64,000 nucleotides of DNA from Microbacterium sorbitolivorans (GTDB lineage: Bacteria > Actinomycetota > Actinomycetes > Actinomycetales > Microbacteriaceae), in NCBI RefSeq assembly GCF_003327285.1, contig NZ_KZ848473.1, positions 682,001 through 746,000 on the forward strand. The letters run 5' to 3'. The notes beneath the pieces were generated by a model. It ran no database searches and was not told where the DNA came from. It saw only the letters and a list, made by a program, of their open reading frames with translations. Positions within the stretch are counted from its first letter, which is position 1, and each line of letters begins with the position of its first letter. The position numbers and the translations under genes are program-made. Positions 52,530 to 61,865 of this stretch are shown one piece after another.

Positions 52530-52560
52530 AAAAAGACCCCAGCAAAAGCTGGGGCCTTTT
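52530..52560 (-). terminator. Rho-independent terminator of rpsD
   Basis: On the minus strand GGCCCCAGC and GCTGGGG pair around a 4-nt loop and are followed by TCTTTTT, 10 nt after the rpsD stop. Confidence 0.88.
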
Positions 52561-52569
52561 CGGTAGCTC

Positions 52570-53199
52570 TTAGCGAGCCGCGTAGTACTCGACGACGAGC
52601 TGCACTTCACAGGTCACGGGGACCTCAGCGCGCTTCGGGCGAGCAACGAGCTTCGACTGGAGCTTGCCGAGCGACACCTCGAGGTACGAGGGAACGGCCG
52701 GCAGAACCTCGGCGTGGCCGCCGGCGGCTGCAACCTGGAAGGGCTCGAGGCCCTCGCTCTTTGCCTTGACCTCGATCGTCTGGCCCGGCTTCACGCGGAA
52801 GGAGGGACGGTCGACAATCTTGCCGTCGACGAGGATGTGGCGGTGCACCACGAACTGACGAGCCTGTGCGGTCGTGCGGGCGAAGCCCGAACGGAGCACG
52901 AGCGCGTCAAGGCGCATCTCGAGGAGCTCGACGAGGTTCTCACCCGTCAGGCCCTCAGCGCGGTTCGCCTCGTTGAAGGCGATGCGCAGCTGCTTCTCAC
53001 GGATGCCGTACTGCTCGCGCAGACGCTGCTTCTCGCGAAGACGCACAGCGTAGTCGCTGTCGGCCTTACGCTTGGTGCGTCCGTGCTGGCCGGGGCCGTA
53101 CGGGCGCTTCTCCATGTAGCGAGCAGCCTTGGGGGTCAGCGCAACGCCGAGCGCGCGCGACAGGCGGACCTTGCGGCGGTCCTGGGACTTGGTAACCAT
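52570..53199 (-). CDS. rpsD: 30S ribosomal protein S4
   Basis: A 209-residue S4 without the zinc-binding cysteine cluster (VTKSQDRRKVRLSRALG...), the C-minus form. The S4 RNA-binding domain is RLDALVLRSGFARTTAQARQFVVHRHILVDGK (about 98-130). Primary 16S rRNA binder in 30S assembly. ATG 53199 is preceded by GAAAGGAACC. It stands alone, away from the alpha operon, as in many actinobacteria. No GGATCC lies within it. Confidence 0.97.
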   Translation of the reverse strand: MVTKSQDRRKVRLSRALGVALTPKAARYMEKRPYGPGQHGRTKRKADSDYAVRLREKQRLREQYGIREKQLRIAFNEANRAEGLTGENLVELLEMRLDALVLRSGFARTTAQARQFVVHRHILVDGKIVDRPSFRVKPGQTIEVKAKSEGLEPFQVAAAGGHAEVLPAVPSYLEVSLGKLQSKLVARPKRAEVPVTCEVQLVVEYYAAR

Positions 53200-53330
53200 G
53201 AAGGTTCCTTTCACGTGCCGTCAGGTGACGGCTTCACGGGCGTACATTCCGCCTTCTTCCACGCGCGGGCGTACGCCGGAGTACCCGCAGGAAGTCGCGA
53301 AGGGGATGTGCTCGGATTTCGAGCCTCACC

Positions 53331-53336
53331 ATCCTA
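53331..53336 (-). promoter_or_regulatory. Extended -10 of rpsD
   Basis: Minus-strand TGTTAGGAT (TGN plus TAGGAT) would start transcription near 53324, leaving a leader of about 125 nt. The gap 53200-53375 otherwise holds nothing I recognise. Confidence 0.5.
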
Positions 53337-53375
53337 ACAGAGCGCGCGCCCGCGCAACCAGGGCGGGTCCTGGGA

Positions 53376-54704
53376 TCAGTCGCCAACGATGCGGCGGATC
53401 TTGTCGAGCCGCTCGGCGACCTCGCGCTCGGCGCCGTGAGTCGTCGGCTCGTAGTATCGCGTGCCGCGGAGCACGTCGGGAAGGTACTGCTGGGTGACGA
53501 CGCCGCGGGGGTCGTTGTGCGGGAAGAGATAACCCTTGCCGTGGCCGAGCCGCTTCGCGCCGGCGTAGTGCGCGTCGCGCAGGTGGATCGGCACGACCCC
53601 GATCTTCCCTGCGCGCACGTCGGCGAGTGCCGAGTCGATCGCGTTGATGACGGCGCCCGACTTCGGCGCCGTCGCGAGGTAGATGGTCGCCTCGGCGAGC
53701 GGGATCCGCGCCTCCGGCATGCCGATGAGCTGCACCGTGTCGGCGGCCGCGACCGCGATCTGCAGCGCGCGCGGATCCGCCATGCCGATGTCCTCGGCCG
53801 CGTGCACCATGAGCCGCCGGGCGATGAATCGCGGATCCTCCCCCGCCTCGATCATGCGGGCGAGGTAGTGAACGGCGGCGTCGGGGTCGGATCCGCGGAT
53901 CGACTTGATGAACGCGCTGATGACGTCGTAGTGCTCGTCACCCTGGCGGTCGTATCTCAGCAGCGCGCGGTCGACGGCCTGAGAGACCTGCTCGGCCGAG
54001 ATCGTCGGGACGACGCCCTCCTCGGCCTCGCTCACGGCGACGCCCGCGGCGGCCTCGAGCGCCGTGAGGGCGCGGCGCGCGTCGCCCGACGACAGCGCGA
54101 CGATCGCGTCGCGCGCCTCGTCTTCGAGCACGACGGATCCGTTCAGGCCGCGGGCGTCGGAGACGGCGCGTTCGACGAGGGTCACGAGGTCGGCGTCGGT
54201 GAGCGGCTTGAGCGTCAGGAGGAGCGATCGCGACAGCAGCGGCGAGATCACCGAGAACGAGGGGTTCTCGGTCGTCGCGGCAATAAGGATGACCCAACCG
54301 TTCTCGACGCCCGGCAACAGCGCGTCCTGCTGCGCCTTCGTGAAGCGGTGGATCTCGTCGAGGAACAGGATCGTGGACTGCCCGTAGAGGTCGCGCTGAT
54401 CGAGCGCCTGCTGCATGACCTCGCGCACGTCCTTCACGCCCGCCGTGATGGCGGAGAGCTCGACGAAGCGGCGGCCCGAGCTGCGGGCGATCGCCTGCGC
54501 GAGGGTCGTCTTGCCGGTTCCGGGCGGCCCCCACAGGATCACCGAGACGGTGCCGGGCTTCTGGGCTTCCGGATCCGCGAGCGCGACGAGCGGGGATCCG
54601 GGCCCGAGCAGGTGCCGCTGACCGGCGACCTCGCTCAGCGAGGTCGGCCGCATGCGGACCGCCAGGGGCGTCTGGCCGCTAAAGAGGGCGCCGGAGGATT
54701 TCAT
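53376..54704 (-). CDS. rarA: Replication-associated recombination protein A (RarA/MgsA AAA+ ATPase)
   Basis: A 442-residue AAA+ protein: Walker A GPPGTGKT (about 58-65), Walker B FLDEIHRF (about 115), sensor-1 AATTENPSF, then the collar and the tetramerisation tail (YFPH-like [10 protein letters not shown] and QQYLPD). It acts at stalled replication forks and binds SSB. ATG 54704 lies 7 nt after a minus-strand TAGTCT, so it is probably leaderless. Single gene, divergent from the DUF349 gene. Confidence 0.94.
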   Translation of the reverse strand: MKSSGALFSGQTPLAVRMRPTSLSEVAGQRHLLGPGSPLVALADPEAQKPGTVSVILWGPPGTGKTTLAQAIARSSGRRFVELSAITAGVKDVREVMQQALDQRDLYGQSTILFLDEIHRFTKAQQDALLPGVENGWVILIAATTENPSFSVISPLLSRSLLLTLKPLTDADLVTLVERAVSDARGLNGSVVLEDEARDAIVALSSGDARRALTALEAAAGVAVSEAEEGVVPTISAEQVSQAVDRALLRYDRQGDEHYDVISAFIKSIRGSDPDAAVHYLARMIEAGEDPRFIARRLMVHAAEDIGMADPRALQIAVAAADTVQLIGMPEARIPLAEATIYLATAPKSGAVINAIDSALADVRAGKIGVVPIHLRDAHYAGAKRLGHGKGYLFPHNDPRGVVTQQYLPDVLRGTRYYEPTTHGAEREVAERLDKIRRIVGD

Positions 54705-54711
54705 CCCCTCG

Positions 54712-54717
54712 AGACTA
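54712..54717 (-). promoter_or_regulatory. -10 hexamer of rarA (leaderless type)
   Basis: Minus-strand TAGTCT with 7 nt to the ATG at 54704. Confidence 0.45.
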
Positions 54718-54752
54718 TCGCGCGCGAATGCACGGGATTCCGCGAGATGTCA

Positions 54753-54758
54753 TAGGCT
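54753..54758 (+). promoter_or_regulatory. Candidate -10 of DUF349 gene
   Basis: TAGGCT would give a leader of about 45 nt, with GAGGAG placed 6 nt before GTG 54809. Confidence 0.45.
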
Positions 54759-54808
54759 GGGATGGTCCCTTTCCCCTTCCCGCGGACATCCGCGATGAGG
54801 AGCCTCCC

Positions 54809-56203
54809 GTGTCGACTCCCGACAACACCACCGACAACGCCAGCACCGAAGCACCGAAGCCCGGTCCTGTGCCCTCCCCCGCGGCCTTCGCAAAGCTTGC
54901 CAAGCCCGCCGCACCGACCGCTCCCGTGGTTGAAACCCCCGCAGCTCCTGCCGCTCCCGTGATCCCGGCGACGCCGGGCGCGAGCGACTGGGGCAAGGTC
55001 GACGAAAACGGCGTCGTCTCCGTCAAGGAGGGCGACGACTGGCGCGTCGTCGGCGAGTACCCCGACGGCACGCACGAAGAGGCTCTGCAGTACTACGTAC
55101 GCAAGTTCGACGAGCTGTCGTTCAAGGTCGTCGCCATCGAGCAGCGCCACCAGTCGGGCGGCGCCACGGCGTCGGCCCTGCGCAGCCAGGCCGCTCAGCT
55201 GAAGAGCGAGGTCGTGGGCGCCGCAGCCGTCGGCGACCTCGCCGGCCTCGAGCAGCGCCTCGTGAGCATGATCGATGCCCTCGCCGAGGCCGCCTCGCAG
55301 GAGGCCGCCGCACAGCGCGCCGCCGTCGACGGCGCGATCGCTGAGCGCACCGCGATCGTCGAGAAGGCCGAGGCCCTCGCGGCCCGCGACCCGCAGCAGG
55401 TGCAGTGGAAGCAGGCGACCGCCGAGCTCAGCGCCCTGTTCGACCAGTGGCAGGACCACCAGAAGAACGGCCCGCGCCTCCCGAAGAACACGGCCCAGGC
55501 CCTCTGGAAGCGTTTCCGCGACGCCCGCTCGACCGTCGAGCGCGCCCGCCGCGCGTTCTTCGCCGAGCTCGACGAGGTGCACAAGGCCGCGAAGCAGACC
55601 AAGACGCGCCTCATCGAGCGCGCCGAGGCCCTCGCCCCGCAGGGCGAGGATGGCATCGCCTCCTACCGCAACCTCCTCGACGAGTGGAAGCGCTCGGGTC
55701 GTGCCGGCCGCAAGGCCGACGACGCGCTCTGGGCCCGTTTCAAGGCCGCCGGAGACGTGCTCTACGGCGCGCGCCAGGAGCGCGACCTCGCCGAGCAGGA
55801 AGAGTCGAAGCCGCGCATCGAGGCCCGCGAGGCGCTTCTCGTCGAGGCCGCGAAGGTCGCCGACATCGCCGACCTCAAGGCCGCGCGCCAGGCTCTGACC
55901 GACATCCAGCGCAGCTGGGACGAGACGGGCCGCGTGTTCCCGCGCGAGGTCGAGCGCGACCTCGACGGCCGCATGCGCAAGATCGAGCTCGCCCTCAAGG
56001 ACCGCGAGGACGTCGACTGGAAGCGCAACAACCCCGAGACGAAGGCGCGCGCGAACGACATGGAGTCGCAGCTGCGCGAGTCGATCGCCGGCTTCGAGAA
56101 GGAGCTCGCCGACGCACAGGCCGCCGGCAACGCGAAGGCCGCGAAGGAGGCCCAGGAGGCCATCGACGCGCGCACCGCGTGGCTCCGCGCCATCGGGGCG
56201 TAG
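54809..56203 (+). CDS. DUF349 domain protein
   Basis: A 464-residue cytosolic protein. The N-terminal 70 residues are Pro/Ala-rich and probably disordered. A tryptophan-containing segment (ASDWGKVDENGVVSVKEGDDWRVVGEYPDGT) follows, then several DUF349 repeats of paired helices (LWKRFRDARSTVERARRAFFAELDE; LWARFKAAGDVLYGARQERDL), forming a long coiled coil to the end. Function unknown in actinobacteria. GTG 54809 has a good ribosome binding site. A perfect DnaA box follows its stop by 1 nt. Confidence 0.88.
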   Translation: MSTPDNTTDNASTEAPKPGPVPSPAAFAKLAKPAAPTAPVVETPAAPAAPVIPATPGASDWGKVDENGVVSVKEGDDWRVVGEYPDGTHEEALQYYVRKFDELSFKVVAIEQRHQSGGATASALRSQAAQLKSEVVGAAAVGDLAGLEQRLVSMIDALAEAASQEAAAQRAAVDGAIAERTAIVEKAEALAARDPQQVQWKQATAELSALFDQWQDHQKNGPRLPKNTAQALWKRFRDARSTVERARRAFFAELDEVHKAAKQTKTRLIERAEALAPQGEDGIASYRNLLDEWKRSGRAGRKADDALWARFKAAGDVLYGARQERDLAEQEESKPRIEAREALLVEAAKVADIADLKAARQALTDIQRSWDETGRVFPREVERDLDGRMRKIELALKDREDVDWKRNNPETKARANDMESQLRESIAGFEKELADAQAAGNAKAAKEAQEAIDARTAWLRAIGA

Positions 56204-56212
56204 TTATCCACA
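56204..56212 (+). promoter_or_regulatory. Single DnaA box
   Basis: TTATCCACA, a perfect consensus DnaA box, directly after the DUF349 stop codon. No second box or AT-rich unwinding element is near, so it is not an origin. Confidence 0.5.
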
Positions 56213-56231
56213 CCCCCTGACATGAGGGGCC

Positions 56232-56813
56232 ATGACGCGAGATGATCGCGGCATGGCCCCTCATGCGTTTCCCGGATCCTCGCCGCTGGCGGTCGCCGAG
56301 CTGTCGGCGATGCGGCTCGACGGCGAGCTGCGCCCGGCCACGCGCGACGCGTTTGCGCCGGTCGCGATGCCGCTCAACGAGATGGTGCGCGCGCAGTCGG
56401 CGGCCGGCTGGTTGCCGCCCGGTCACGCCGCCGTCTTCACCTCGGCGGCCTGGATCCACGGTGCGGTCCCCCGCGAGCCGCTCACCCACTTCGCGCAGCT
56501 TCAGGAGGGGGCGCCGAAGAAACGGCTGTGGCGCGCCGGCGTCACCATCCGCAGCTGGCCGGTACCCGCGGCAGACCTCGTCACGCTCGGCGGCGTCAGC
56601 GTCACGAGCCCCGAGCGCACGTTCTACGACCTCGCACGGGTCTACGTCGGCGCGCCCGACGACGAGCTCGCCCGCGCGCTGGCGTGGTTCCTCGCCCGCG
56701 ACACCCTGCGCGAGCGGATCCTTGCCTGGCTACGCCAGCCCGGGCGACGCCTGCGCTACACGCGCACGGTCGCCCGGCTGGTTCAGGACGAGGTGACGCG
56801 GTACACGTCGTAG
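56232..56813 (+). CDS. Hypothetical protein with AbiEi-like C-terminal pattern
   Basis: A 193-residue protein I cannot name with confidence. The patterns SAAWIHGA (about 77-84) and VTSPERTFYDLARVY (about 130-144) resemble the AbiEi-type antitoxin C-terminal domain, though no N-terminal winged helix or adjacent AbiEii-type toxin gene is visible. No signal peptide or membrane helix. ATG 56232 follows GAGGGG too closely; ATG 56253 is an alternative. Its last 31 nt overlap the 3' end of rel on the other strand. Confidence 0.6.
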   Translation: MTRDDRGMAPHAFPGSSPLAVAELSAMRLDGELRPATRDAFAPVAMPLNEMVRAQSAAGWLPPGHAAVFTSAAWIHGAVPREPLTHFAQLQEGAPKKRLWRAGVTIRSWPVPAADLVTLGGVSVTSPERTFYDLARVYVGAPDDELARALAWFLARDTLRERILAWLRQPGRRLRYTRTVARLVQDEVTRYTS

Positions 56814-59035
56814 ACGCCCTCGATGCGCCGCACGGCGTTCAGCACGCGGTCGAGGTGTACCGTGTCGCCCATTTCGAAGACGTAGCGGCTGATCGCCAGC
56901 TGCTTGCGCGTCGTCTGCACCGAGGCGGAAAGGATGTTCACGTGGTGCTCGCTCAGCACGCGCGTGATGTCGCTCAGCAGGCCGCCGCGGTCGAGCGCCT
57001 CGACCTGGATGTTCACGAGGAACACGGCCTTCGTCGTGGGAGCCCAGGCGACGTCGATGAGGCGCTCCGGATCCTCGCGCAGCGACTTCACGTTGGTGCA
57101 ATCGGCGCGGTGCACGCTGACGCCGCTACCGCGGGTGACGAAGCCGACGATCTCATCGCCCGGCACGGGCGTACAACACTTCGCGAGCTTCACGAGGATG
57201 TCGTCGGCGCCGCGCACCAGAATCCCAGACTCGCCCGTGCGCGGCCGCTGCCGCGGCCCGCTCTGCAGCGCGGCGACGGATCCGGTGTTGTCGTCGACCT
57301 CGCTGAGCGTCGACTGCACCTTCTCGAGCACCGACTGCGACGAGACGTGCCCCTCGCCGACGGCGGCGTAGAGGGCCGAGATGTCGTCGTAGCGCAGCTG
57401 CGAGGCGACCTCAGGCAGGGCCTCCTTGAGGCGCGCGAACGAGAGGTTGTGGCGCCGCATCGCGCGGGCGATCGACTCCTTACCCTGCTCGATGGCTTCC
57501 TCACGGCGCTCCTTCGTGAACCACGCACGAATCTTGTTGCGGGCGCGCGTGCTCTTGACGAAGTTGAGCCAGTCTTGGCTGGGGCCCGCGTCGGGGTTCT
57601 TCGAGGTGAAAACCTCGACGACGTCGCCCGAGGCGAGCTCGGTCTCGAGCGGCACGAGGCGGCCGTTGACCTTCGCACCCATGGTGCGGTAGCCGATCTC
57701 GGTGTGCACCGCGAAGGCGAAGTCGACGGGCGTCGCGCCCTTCGGGAGGCCGACGACGCGGCCCTTGGGCGTGAAGACGTAGACCTCCTTCGCGCCGATC
57801 TCGTACCGGAGCGAGTCGAGGAACTCCCCCGGATCCTTCGTCTCGGCCTGCCAGTCGGAGATGCGGGCGATCCACGCCATGTCGGCGTCTGCGGCGCGCG
57901 GATCGGGCTTGCCGCCCGTCTGCGCCATGCGCTCCTTGTACATCCAGTGCGCCGCGACACCGTACTCGGCCTGCTGGTGCATCTCGACGGTGCGGATCTG
58001 GATCTCGACGGTGCGGCCGCCGGGGCCGATCACGGTCGTGTGGAGCGAGCGGTAAAGGTTGAACTTCGGCGTCGCGATGTAGTCCTTGAACCGTCCGGGG
58101 AGCGGGGTCCACCGCGCGTGGATGGAGCCGAGGACGGCGTAGCAGTCGCGCACGCTCGGCACGATGACGCGGATGCCGATGAGGTCATAGATGTCGTCGA
58201 ACTCGCGGCCCCGCACGACCATCTTCTGGTAAACGGAGTAAAGCTGCTTCGGCCGGCCCGACACGGTGCCGCGGACCTTGAGGTCGGTGAGGTCCTTGCC
58301 GACCTCGTCGATGACCTTCTGCACGTACTTCTCGCGCTGCGGCGTGCGCTGCTTGACGAGGCTGTCGATCTCGTTGTAGATCTTCGGGTACATCGCCGCG
58401 AACGAGAGATCCTCGAGTTCGCTCTTGATGGCCTGAATACCGAGTCGGTGCGCGAGGGGCGCGTAGATCTCGAGGGTCTCGGTGGCTTTCTTCTTCGCCT
58501 TCTCGGGCGGAACGAAGCCCCACGTGCGGGCGTTGTGCAGGCGGTCGGCGAGCTTGATGACGAGCACGCGGACGTCCTTCGACATCGCGACGATCATCTT
58601 GCGCACGGTTTCGGCCTGCGCGCTCTCGCCGTACTTGACCTTATCGAGCTTCGTCACGCCGTCGACGAGAAGCGCGACCTCGTCGCCGAACTCTTCCGTG
58701 AGCTCGTCGAGCGGGTATCCCGTGTCTTCCACGGTGTCGTGCAGGAGCGCCGCGGCGACGGCGCGAGGCGCGAGGCCCAGCTCGGCGACGATCTGGGCGA
58801 CCGCGAGCGGGTGCGTGATGTACGGCTCGCCGCTCTGGCGCTTCTGGTCGCGGTGCTTCTCCTCCGCGATCCGGTATGCCTTCTCGATGATCGCGAGGTC
58901 GCCGCGCGGGTGGTTGTAGCGCACCGTGTCGATGAGCTTGCGAACCGAGGCGTTCGGCTTGGCGCGCGTGAAGATTCGCGGTACGAGCCAACGCAGACTC
59001 GGGCCCGACGAGGTGGACAGTGGATCAGCCATCAT
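56783..59035 (-). CDS. rel: Bifunctional (p)ppGpp synthetase/hydrolase Rel
   Basis: A 750-residue long RSH protein: HD hydrolase domain with HDTVED (about 98-103), synthetase domain with RFKDYIATPKFNLYRSLHT (about 325-345), TGS (VYVFTPKGRVVGLPKGATPVDFAFAVH, about 425-450), a zinc-finger region and a C-terminal ACT domain. Both catalytic sites look intact, so it makes and degrades the alarmone. ATG 59035 or 59032 (MMADP); GGGAGA is upstream. It follows secF by 52 nt on the same strand and converges with the hypothetical gene. Confidence 0.95.
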   Translation of the reverse strand: MMADPLSTSSGPSLRWLVPRIFTRAKPNASVRKLIDTVRYNHPRGDLAIIEKAYRIAEEKHRDQKRQSGEPYITHPLAVAQIVAELGLAPRAVAAALLHDTVEDTGYPLDELTEEFGDEVALLVDGVTKLDKVKYGESAQAETVRKMIVAMSKDVRVLVIKLADRLHNARTWGFVPPEKAKKKATETLEIYAPLAHRLGIQAIKSELEDLSFAAMYPKIYNEIDSLVKQRTPQREKYVQKVIDEVGKDLTDLKVRGTVSGRPKQLYSVYQKMVVRGREFDDIYDLIGIRVIVPSVRDCYAVLGSIHARWTPLPGRFKDYIATPKFNLYRSLHTTVIGPGGRTVEIQIRTVEMHQQAEYGVAAHWMYKERMAQTGGKPDPRAADADMAWIARISDWQAETKDPGEFLDSLRYEIGAKEVYVFTPKGRVVGLPKGATPVDFAFAVHTEIGYRTMGAKVNGRLVPLETELASGDVVEVFTSKNPDAGPSQDWLNFVKSTRARNKIRAWFTKERREEAIEQGKESIARAMRRHNLSFARLKEALPEVASQLRYDDISALYAAVGEGHVSSQSVLEKVQSTLSEVDDNTGSVAALQSGPRQRPRTGESGILVRGADDILVKLAKCCTPVPGDEIVGFVTRGSGVSVHRADCTNVKSLREDPERLIDVAWAPTTKAVFLVNIQVEALDRGGLLSDITRVLSEHHVNILSASVQTTRKQLAISRYVFEMGDTVHLDRVLNAVRRIEGVYDVYRVTSS

Positions 59036-59087
59036 TGTCTCCCGTCGGGCCCGAGTGTGTAGTCATCCCCTCATCTTAGGACGAGGA

Positions 59088-60062
59088 TCAGGCCTCCTCT
59101 GACCGCGCGCTCAGCACGCGGGCGTCGGCCTGCGCGATCATCGGCTCGCGCTCGCGCATCCACGAGTACAGCGGCGCCGAAACGAACAGCGTGGAGTAGG
59201 TCGCGACGATGATGCCGATGAAGATCGACAGCGAAATGTCGCTGAGGGTCTCGGCGCCCATCCCGAACACACCGATGAACAGGATGGCCGCGACGGGTAG
59301 CGCCGCGACGACCGAGGTGTTAATTGAGCGGATCAGCGTCTGGTTGACACCGAGGTTGACCGACTCGCCGAAGGTGCGGTCGCCCACCTCTTCGTCGGTG
59401 TTCTCGCGCACCTTGTCGAACACGACGGTGGTGTCGTAGAGCGAGTAGGCGAGGATCGTCAGGAAGCCGATGACCGCCGAGGGCGAGATCTGGAAGCCGG
59501 CGAGCGAATAGATGCCGATCGTCACGACGAGCACGTCGACGAGGCCGATGATGGCCGCGACGGACATCTTCCAGGTGCGGAAGTAGATCGCGAGCACGAG
59601 GAACGTCAGCGCCAGGAAGATGCCGAGGCTCCAGAGGGCCTTCTTCGTGACGTCGGCGCCCCAGGTTGGGCCGATGAAGGAGTCGGTGACCTCGTCGGCC
59701 GAGACGCCGTAGGCGTCGGCGAGGGCCGCCGAGATGTCGCGCGTCTGGTCGTTCGTGAGCGTCGAAGTCTGCACCTGGACGTCCTTGTCACCGATGATCG
59801 TGACGGTCGCCTCGGCGTCGCCCGCGACGCTGTGCACCGCGTCGGTCGCGATGTTCTGGTCGAGTGACGAGGGCTCCGAGACCGTGAACTTGGATCCGCC
59901 GGTGAACTCGATCGAGAGCGGCACGCCGCGGAGGAAGGGCGCCGCGATCGAGATCACGACGAGTGCGATCGCGATGATGAACCACAGCTTGCGCTTCGCG
60001 ACGAAGGGGATGGAGGTCTTGCCGGTGTAGAGATCGTTACCGAGATCGTTCATCGAACGCAT
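59088..60062 (-). CDS. secF: Protein translocase subunit SecF
   Basis: A 324-residue SecF with six membrane helices. N-terminal helix, an exported domain (IEFTGGSKFTVSEPSSLDQNIATD), then the conserved AIYFRTWKMSVAAIIGLVDVLVVTIGIYSLAGFQISPSAVIGFLTILAYSLYDTTVVFDKVRENT block. With SecD it uses the proton motive force to pull exported proteins out of SecYEG. It overlaps secD by 1-4 nt (ATGA). Confidence 0.96.
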   Translation of the reverse strand: MRSMNDLGNDLYTGKTSIPFVAKRKLWFIIAIALVVISIAAPFLRGVPLSIEFTGGSKFTVSEPSSLDQNIATDAVHSVAGDAEATVTIIGDKDVQVQTSTLTNDQTRDISAALADAYGVSADEVTDSFIGPTWGADVTKKALWSLGIFLALTFLVLAIYFRTWKMSVAAIIGLVDVLVVTIGIYSLAGFQISPSAVIGFLTILAYSLYDTTVVFDKVRENTDEEVGDRTFGESVNLGVNQTLIRSINTSVVAALPVAAILFIGVFGMGAETLSDISLSIFIGIIVATYSTLFVSAPLYSWMREREPMIAQADARVLSARSEEA

Positions 60063-61801
60063 CAGGCGTCACCCTCCCCATTCTTCGTGTTGGTATCGCC
60101 CGAGGCGAGCTGGTTCTCCTGCGCGAGCTTGCGCTCCGCGATCGTCTGGCGCTTCGCGGCCTCGCCGCGCGAGCGACGCTCGCGACCTTTCCCGGATCCG
60201 CCCGGCGCGCGGAACTGCGAGCGCGCCGCGAACACCGCGCCGAGCGCGTTGGGGTCGAGACCCGACAGCTTGTGCCCGCCGCCGAAGAACGGCGTGCGCA
60301 CGAGCAGCTGCATGACCGGGTGCGTGAAGACGACGAAGATCAGGATGTCGATCAGGGTCGTGAGCCCCAGCGTGAAGGCGAAGCCCTTCACGGTGGCGTC
60401 GGCCATGATGTACAGCACGACGGCCGCGAGCACGTTGATCGACTTCGCGCTGAAGATGGTGCGCTTGGCGCGCGCCCAGCCGTCCTCGACCGCCGCGAAC
60501 GGAGTCTTGCCGTCGCGCAGCTCGTCTCGGATGCGTTCGAAGTAGACGATGAACGAGTCGGCCGTGAAGCCGATCGTGACGATCAGACCGGCGACGCCCG
60601 CGAGCGAGAGTCGGTAATCGATGCGCCACGACAGCAGACACAGCGAGATGTACGTCAGCACGGCCATGACGGCGAGCGACGCGATGATCACGAAGCCGAG
60701 CGCGCGGTAGCTGATGAGCAGCACCCAGGCGGCGACGAGCGCGAGGCCGATGAGGCCCGACACGAGGCCGACCATGAGCTGCTGCGAGCCGAGCGTCGCT
60801 GAGATCGTGTCGCTCGAGACGACCTCGAAGCTCATCGGCAGGGCGCCGAAGCGCAGCTGGTCGGCAAGCGTCTTGGCCGTGACGTCGGTGAAGTTACCCG
60901 AGATCTGGGCGCTTCCGCCCGTGATGACCTGGTTCATGCCGGGGGCCGAGATGACCTGGCCGTCGAGCACGAACGCGAACTGGTTCTGGTAGCCCGTGAG
61001 GTTCGCGAGGCGCTCGCTGATCTGCGTGAACTTCTGAGCACCGCTCAGCTCTTCGCCGTCGAGGGCCTTGGTCGAGAACTCGATGTTGACGACCCACTGG
61101 CCGTTCTGCGAGTTGACGCCCGAGGTCGCGTCCGAGATCTCGGATCCGTTGATCTCGACCGGGCCGAGGATGTAGGCCTGACCGGCGGTGTCGCAGGTGA
61201 CGAGCGGCTCGTCGGCGGGCGCGTGCGCCGCGTCGTTCGATTCGTCGGTGCAGTCGTAGGTCGAGACCTCGGAGAGGAGGCGCTCGGTGACCCAGTTGAG
61301 GTCGCTACCGTCGGTCGGCTCGACCGTCGGCGTCGCGTTCATCGTGGCGTCGGGCGTCGGATAGGCGGTCTCGTTGCCGTCCTCGCCGACGAAGCTCGTG
61401 GCCGGGACCGTCGAGTAGAGTACGGGGCGCAGCTGCATCTGCGCGCTCGACTCGATGCGGTCTCGCTGCGCCTGATCCGGGTTGCCGGGGAGCGCGACGA
61501 CGATGTTGTCGGATCCCTGCGTCGTGATCTGCGACTCGGAGACACCCGACGCGTCGACGCGCTGGCGGATGATCTCGACGGCCTGCTGGAGCTGGTCGGC
61601 GGTCGGCTGCACGTCGCCCTCGGTCACGGCGCGCATGGTGATCTGCGTGCCGCCCTGAAGGTCGAGGGCCAGCTCGGGCACCCAGGTGCCCTCCTTGAAT
61701 ACGTGCACGCCGAGCGCGTTCGCCCCGAAGAGGACGAGCGTGATGCCCAGCAGGCCGATGAGTGTGCGCCATGCACGGCGCGTGGGAGTACTTGTCGCCA
61801 A
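60062..61801 (-). CDS. secD: Protein translocase subunit SecD
   Basis: A 579-residue SecD. One N-terminal helix, the P1 exported domain with DLQGGTQITMRA (about 46-57) and an acidic, Thr-rich insertion (about 135-215), then five helices with the conserved GFTADSFIVYFERIRDELRDGK block (about 430-452). A charged C-terminal tail. It sits in the usual ruvB-yajC-secD-secF-rel order. Confidence 0.96.
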   Translation of the reverse strand: MATSTPTRRAWRTLIGLLGITLVLFGANALGVHVFKEGTWVPELALDLQGGTQITMRAVTEGDVQPTADQLQQAVEIIRQRVDASGVSESQITTQGSDNIVVALPGNPDQAQRDRIESSAQMQLRPVLYSTVPATSFVGEDGNETAYPTPDATMNATPTVEPTDGSDLNWVTERLLSEVSTYDCTDESNDAAHAPADEPLVTCDTAGQAYILGPVEINGSEISDATSGVNSQNGQWVVNIEFSTKALDGEELSGAQKFTQISERLANLTGYQNQFAFVLDGQVISAPGMNQVITGGSAQISGNFTDVTAKTLADQLRFGALPMSFEVVSSDTISATLGSQQLMVGLVSGLIGLALVAAWVLLISYRALGFVIIASLAVMAVLTYISLCLLSWRIDYRLSLAGVAGLIVTIGFTADSFIVYFERIRDELRDGKTPFAAVEDGWARAKRTIFSAKSINVLAAVVLYIMADATVKGFAFTLGLTTLIDILIFVVFTHPVMQLLVRTPFFGGGHKLSGLDPNALGAVFAARSQFRAPGGSGKGRERRSRGEAAKRQTIAERKLAQENQLASGDTNTKNGEGDA

Positions 61802-61865
61802 GACGGTCTATGCCTTACGTCAGTCGCTGTAGAAGGTAGTGAGGGGCGCCCGAGGGCGCACGCCG

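Noticed and set aside
56204..56212. Replication origin
   Set aside because: A single DnaA box without further boxes, AT-rich DNA or dnaA/dnaN neighbours does not support an origin.
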